Below are positions 33,006 to 35,897 of a DNA stretch of 35,897 bases, piece by piece. Numbering within the stretch: position 1 is the stretch's first letter; each line of letters begins with the position of its first letter. Location of the stretch: contig JAENWJ010000013.1 of NCBI GenBank assembly GCA_016649995.1, positions 1 to 35,897 on the forward strand, given 5' to 3'. This stretch comes from Peptostreptococcaceae bacterium. Its GTDB lineage: Bacteria; Bacillota; Clostridia; Peptostreptococcales; BM714. The notes below the pieces were generated by a model. That model did no database searches. It saw nothing but the letters and a program-made list of their open reading frames with translations, and was not told the DNA's origin. Made by a program: the position numbers and the translations under genes.

Positions 33006-33890
33006 ATGAAAGCATCTACAGAAAAGGCAAGAATCTTAACTGAAGCCCTGCCTTATATTCAAAAGTTCCATAATAAAACATTTGTAATAAAATTCGGCGG
33101 AAGCATAATGAGAAACCATAAGGCGAAACATGCATTCATAGAAGACATTGTTTTGCTTAACCTGGTAGGAATAAAAATCATAATTGTCCACGGCGGCGGA
33201 CCGGAAATCACTGAGCGCATAGAGAAAATCGGCATCAAGACTGAATTCGTCGACGGCCTTAGAAAAACCAACGGAGAAGTCATAAAGGAAGCTGAAATGA
33301 TTCTTGCCGGATCAATAAACAAGGAAATAGCATATTTGGTTAACAGCATGGGCGGAAGAGGCGTTGGACTTTCAGGTAAAGACGGTAATCTGATAAAAGC
33401 CCGAAAGAAAATCATATACAAGGGTGACAAGAAAATAGATCTCGGATATGTGGGAGACGTCGAGAAAATAGACAAGAAGTTGCTCGAGGACCTGATAGAC
33501 CTGTCATATATACCGATAATAGCCCCCATCGGATTCGGGGATGACGGCGATACCTACAATATAAACGCGGATTTTGTGGCTTCTGCTGTGAGCGCAGAGC
33601 TGAAAGCTGAAAAGTTGCTTCTCATGACTGATGTGGAAGGGCTGTACAAAGACTTTGAGAACAAGAGTGGTTTCATAACAGCTATGACAGCTGTCGAAGC
33701 AAAAAAACTTATTGATTCAAAAGCGATTATTGGAGGCATGCTGCCTAAGCTCTCATGTTCGGTGCAGGCGGTTGAAAACGGCACTAAAAATGTGCATATT
33801 CTTGATGGAAGAGTGGAACATTCACTACTTATAGAAGTGTTGACAGATAAAGGTATTGGGACAATGATACATGGAGGGAAAGTAAAATGA
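33006..33890 (+). CDS. argB: acetylglutamate kinase
   Basis: 294 aa, amino-acid kinase fold; phosphorylates N-acetylglutamate with ATP. Motifs: VIKFGGSIM near the N-terminus, IIIVHGGGPEI (oxyanion/substrate glycines), AGSINKEI, YNINADFVASAVSAEL and LLLMTDVEGLY. The C-terminal IIGGMLPKLSCSVQAVENG is typical of arginine-sensitive forms. The N-terminal helix is present (KASTEKARILTEALPYIQKF), which supports feedback inhibition by arginine. ATG 33006 has GAGGG about 9 nt upstream. It overlaps argD by 4 nt (ATGA). Confidence 0.97.
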   Translation: MKASTEKARILTEALPYIQKFHNKTFVIKFGGSIMRNHKAKHAFIEDIVLLNLVGIKIIIVHGGGPEITERIEKIGIKTEFVDGLRKTNGEVIKEAEMILAGSINKEIAYLVNSMGGRGVGLSGKDGNLIKARKKIIYKGDKKIDLGYVGDVEKIDKKLLEDLIDLSYIPIIAPIGFGDDGDTYNINADFVASAVSAELKAEKLLLMTDVEGLYKDFENKSGFITAMTAVEAKKLIDSKAIIGGMLPKLSCSVQAVENGTKNVHILDGRVEHSLLIEVLTDKGIGTMIHGGKVK

Positions 33891-35059
33891 ACAACGACAA
33901 GCAGATGTACACAGGTAAAAGATTCGACCTTACAATCGAAAAAGGCAAGGGAACATATGTATACGATGTGGACGGAACGGAATATCTTGACTTCACAGCG
34001 GGCTATGCGGTAAATGCTCTCGGCCACTGCAACGAAATAATGATAAACGCAATCAAGGAACAGAGCCAAAAGATTTTCCACATATCCGATATAGTCTGGA
34101 ATCCCATTCAGACTAAACTGGCAAACTTTCTAGTTGAGAAAAGCGGAATGGATTCTGTATTCATAGGGAATAGCGGTTCAGAGGCCATAGATGGGGCCAT
34201 AAAGCTGGCTAAAAAATACGGGAACACGGTTTCAGAAGGCAATGACAAATATGAAATAATATCCATGGTAAACGCATTCCACGGACGGACCGTAGGTGCT
34301 ACATCAATAACAGGGAAAGAAAAATACAAGAAATCGTTTTATCCATTGCTTTCCGGAATGAAGAATGTTCCGATAAACGACATCGAGGCACTCGAAGAGG
34401 CAATGAGCAGCAAGGTCTGCGCGGTGGTAATTGAACCAATCCAAGGAGAGGGTGGAGTTGTTCCGTCGACCATTGAATTCCTTGAGGCGGCCAGATTGCT
34501 ATGTGATAAGTTTGACGCACTTCTCATATTTGACGAAGTGCAGTGTGGAATGGGGAGGATAGGAGAACTCTTTGCATACAACCTCTTCGGGGTAAAACCG
34601 GACATAGTGTGCATAGCCAAGGGATTGGGAGGAGGATTTCCAATAGGGGCACTTCTTTCAAACAAAAGGGCAGACCTCTTTGAGCCGGGAGACCATGGTA
34701 GCACCTTCGGAGGAAATCCTTTGGCCTGTGCGGTTTCATATGCGGTCATGCAGGAGATTTCCAAAGAGAGCTTCCTGAAAGGTGTCAAAGAGAAGGGCGA
34801 GTACTTCAAGAAGAGATTCGCGGAAAAAGCAAAGGAAATGGGTTTTGACTTCGAGCTTAGGGGAGAGGGACTTCTTCTTGGTATAGACCTTGGCAAGAGT
34901 CCGGCTGAGCTTGTAAACCAATGCATAAAGAACGGCCTATTGATAATCGGAGCGGGAGAAACCGTTTTGAGAGTTATACCTCCATTGACAGTCTCGAAAG
35001 AGGAACTGGATAAGGGCATTGATATTATTCTTAAATCAATCGCGGAACTATCCAATTGA
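33887..35059 (+). CDS. argD: acetylornithine aminotransferase
   Basis: 390 aa, class III PLP aminotransferase converting N-acetylglutamate semialdehyde to N-acetylornithine with glutamate. Visible: VYDVDGTEYLDFTAGYAVNA at the N-terminus, NSGSEAIDGAIKLA (phosphate cup), NAFHGRT, LIFDEVQCGMGR and the PLP lysine K245 in CIAKGLGGGFPIGA. STFGGNPLACAV follows. It is translationally coupled to argB by the ATGA overlap and followed 14 nt later by the CarA-like gene. Confidence 0.97.
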   Translation: MNNDKQMYTGKRFDLTIEKGKGTYVYDVDGTEYLDFTAGYAVNALGHCNEIMINAIKEQSQKIFHISDIVWNPIQTKLANFLVEKSGMDSVFIGNSGSEAIDGAIKLAKKYGNTVSEGNDKYEIISMVNAFHGRTVGATSITGKEKYKKSFYPLLSGMKNVPINDIEALEEAMSSKVCAVVIEPIQGEGGVVPSTIEFLEAARLLCDKFDALLIFDEVQCGMGRIGELFAYNLFGVKPDIVCIAKGLGGGFPIGALLSNKRADLFEPGDHGSTFGGNPLACAVSYAVMQEISKESFLKGVKEKGEYFKKRFAEKAKEMGFDFELRGEGLLLGIDLGKSPAELVNQCIKNGLLIIGAGETVLRVIPPLTVSKEELDKGIDIILKSIAELSN

Positions 35060-35073
35060 AAGGAGTGCTTAAG

Positions 35074-35508
35074 ATGATAACAGTATTATCCCAAAAGTGC
35101 ATAGAAAAGGCCGATATTGCTTCATTCCTCAGCTTCAATCCGGATGGGTATGTTCATATAGAGCCCAGCATAAAGAATGTGAACATCATTGATCTGGGAC
35201 TCGGCAAGGATACAGTAAACAAGGTTGCATGCAAAAACTACAGCGTAAACGTATTCAATAAAAGTTTTAATCCAGAACTAATGCTTTCGCTTAAAAGCGA
35301 TTGCATAGTGGTAACCAATGGGATTGTCGATGCTAAAGAATATGAAAAAATAAAGGCAAACCTAATAAAAATGATAGGAAAGAAAAAAATTGTTGGATTT
35401 GGACTCGGGAAAAAAATACTGGCGGATTCAGCAGAACAAATGGATGTAATATTCGATGCATCCTCTAAGCTCTATGGTTCAGAGAACTTTGAAATGGAAA
35501 TGATTTAG
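35074..35508 (+). CDS. CarA-like glutaminase-fold protein lacking the catalytic cysteine
   Basis: 144 aa, start ATG 35074 with AAAGGAG about 8 nt upstream; last gene of argBD. From residue 38 it tracks the start of the CarA amidotransferase domain: NIIDLGLGKDTVNKVACKNY against car[21 protein letters not shown], and MIGKKKIVGFGLGKKILA against [18 protein letters not shown]. The nucleophile is replaced by G110, the neighbouring His by K113, and the GPGDP loop by GIVDA. The chain ends before the His/Glu dyad. It also lacks CarA's N-terminal domain. It cannot be an active glutaminase; it may be a regulator, a structural partner or a late decay product. Function unknown. Confidence 0.8.
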   Translation: MITVLSQKCIEKADIASFLSFNPDGYVHIEPSIKNVNIIDLGLGKDTVNKVACKNYSVNVFNKSFNPELMLSLKSDCIVVTNGIVDAKEYEKIKANLIKMIGKKKIVGFGLGKKILADSAEQMDVIFDASSKLYGSENFEMEMI

Positions 35509-35535
35509 GAAAACAATTAATGCAATTTGTTCAAG

Positions 35536-35565
35536 GCCAAAAAATCTTAAGGTTTTTTGGCTTTT
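35536..35565 (+). terminator. terminator of the argBD operon
   Basis: GCCAAAAAA (35536-35544) and TTTTTTGGC (35553-35561) pair around an 8-nt loop; TTTT follows (35562-35565). Confidence 0.88.
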
Positions 35566-35568
35566 GTC

Positions 35569-35597
35569 TTGACACACAAAGGCAAATGAATTATCAT
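35569..35597 (+). promoter_or_regulatory. rRNA operon promoter P1
   Basis: TTGACA (35569-35574), a 17-nt spacer and TATCAT (35592-35597), directly behind the arg terminator. Confidence 0.65.
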
Positions 35598-35637
35598 AAT
35601 TAATTGTGAGCAACATGCAAATGAACAAAAAAAGAAT

Positions 35638-35666
35638 TTGACACAGTGTTGTTTTCGTGATAGTAT
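35638..35666 (+). promoter_or_regulatory. rRNA operon promoter P2
   Basis: TTGACA (35638-35643), a 17-nt spacer and TAGTAT (35661-35666). Tandem promoters are normal for Firmicutes rrn operons. Confidence 0.7.
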
Positions 35667-35685
35667 TATTAAGCGCTCTTAAAGT

Positions 35686-35805
35686 GGGTTTCTTACTTTA
35701 GGGAAGGCGCAAAGCAAGTGAAATAGCGGTCTTTGAAAACTGAACAGTAAGAGAGCAAAGAATTAAAGCAATAAATAATTGCTAGCGAAACTCGTATTTG
35801 AGATT
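35686..35805 (+). promoter_or_regulatory. rRNA leader with boxA-like site
   Basis: GGTCTTTGAAAAC (35728-35740) resembles the boxA antitermination site of Firmicutes rrn leaders. AGCAAT/ATTGCT (about 35768-35783) forms a small hairpin before the 16S 5' end, a likely processing stalk. Confidence 0.6.

Positions 35806-35897
<92 letters not shown>

Noticed and set aside
32998-33009. Minimal ORF ATG AAA AGA TGA overlapping the argB start
   Set aside because: The only ribosome site fits argB itself, and four codons ending in TGA are likely by chance; the Arg codon is suggestive but not enough.

Overview
The window looks like chromosomal DNA of a low-to-mid-GC Clostridia-type Firmicute, probably an anaerobic amino-acid fermenter. 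The reasons are T-box leaders on thrS and pheS, strong AGGAGG ribosome sites, AGA/AGG-dominated arginine codons, the clostridial gene order zapA - U32 peptidase - mutS2, a GerMN lipoprotein, KtrAB, a phosphate butyryltransferase behind a sigma-54 promoter, and remains of an indolepyruvate oxidoreductase. I cannot name a species.

Layout. 1-228 is the trailer end of a type I-C-like CRISPR array whose leader and cas genes lie off the left edge. 476-4199 holds a T-box-controlled thrS, then infC-rpmI-rplT with its own promoter, an L20-type attenuator leader and a terminator that has been partly duplicated by an insertion. 4301-7177 is ktrB-ktrA and a SpoU-family rRNA methyltransferase. 7215-11718 is the PheRS locus. 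11784-19931 runs zapA, U32 peptidase, mutS2, a broken DUF523 gene, a GerMN lipoprotein and argS. 20006-23650 is an operon of a B12-binding radical SAM protein, an unknown membrane protein and a TPR protein. 23680-25647 has a structured intergenic element, a sigma-54 promoter, ptb and a decayed iorAB. 25660-30041 is carAB behind a probable ARG box. 30042-30587 is an intergenic stretch rich in palindromes and heptanucleotide repeats. 30588-35508 is a divergent arginine cluster (argCJ on minus, argBD plus a CarA-like pseudoenzyme on plus). 35569-35897 is the promoter, leader and first ~90 bases of an rRNA operon.

The most interesting signal is the PheRS locus. The resident T-box leader is intact, but the pheST behind it looks foreign (four-cysteine insert in PheS, atypical PheT sequence, CGN-rich arginine codons). 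It is bracketed by two scars of the displaced native genes: the first codons of a native pheS at 7661 and the last ~50 codons of a native pheT ending at 11718. An IS-like end lies at the right junction. This reads as in-place replacement of a synthetase operon by a xenologue that inherited the host's tRNA-sensing switch.

Other items of note are a CarA-like glutaminase fragment without its catalytic cysteine at the end of the arginine operon, a multiply broken iorAB behind an intact sigma-54 promoter, a 29-residue YqzL-like gene upstream of the pheS T-box, and a possible 100-bp insertion that duplicated one arm of the rplT terminator. All similarity statements come from reading the sequence and from memory of protein families; no database search was made.
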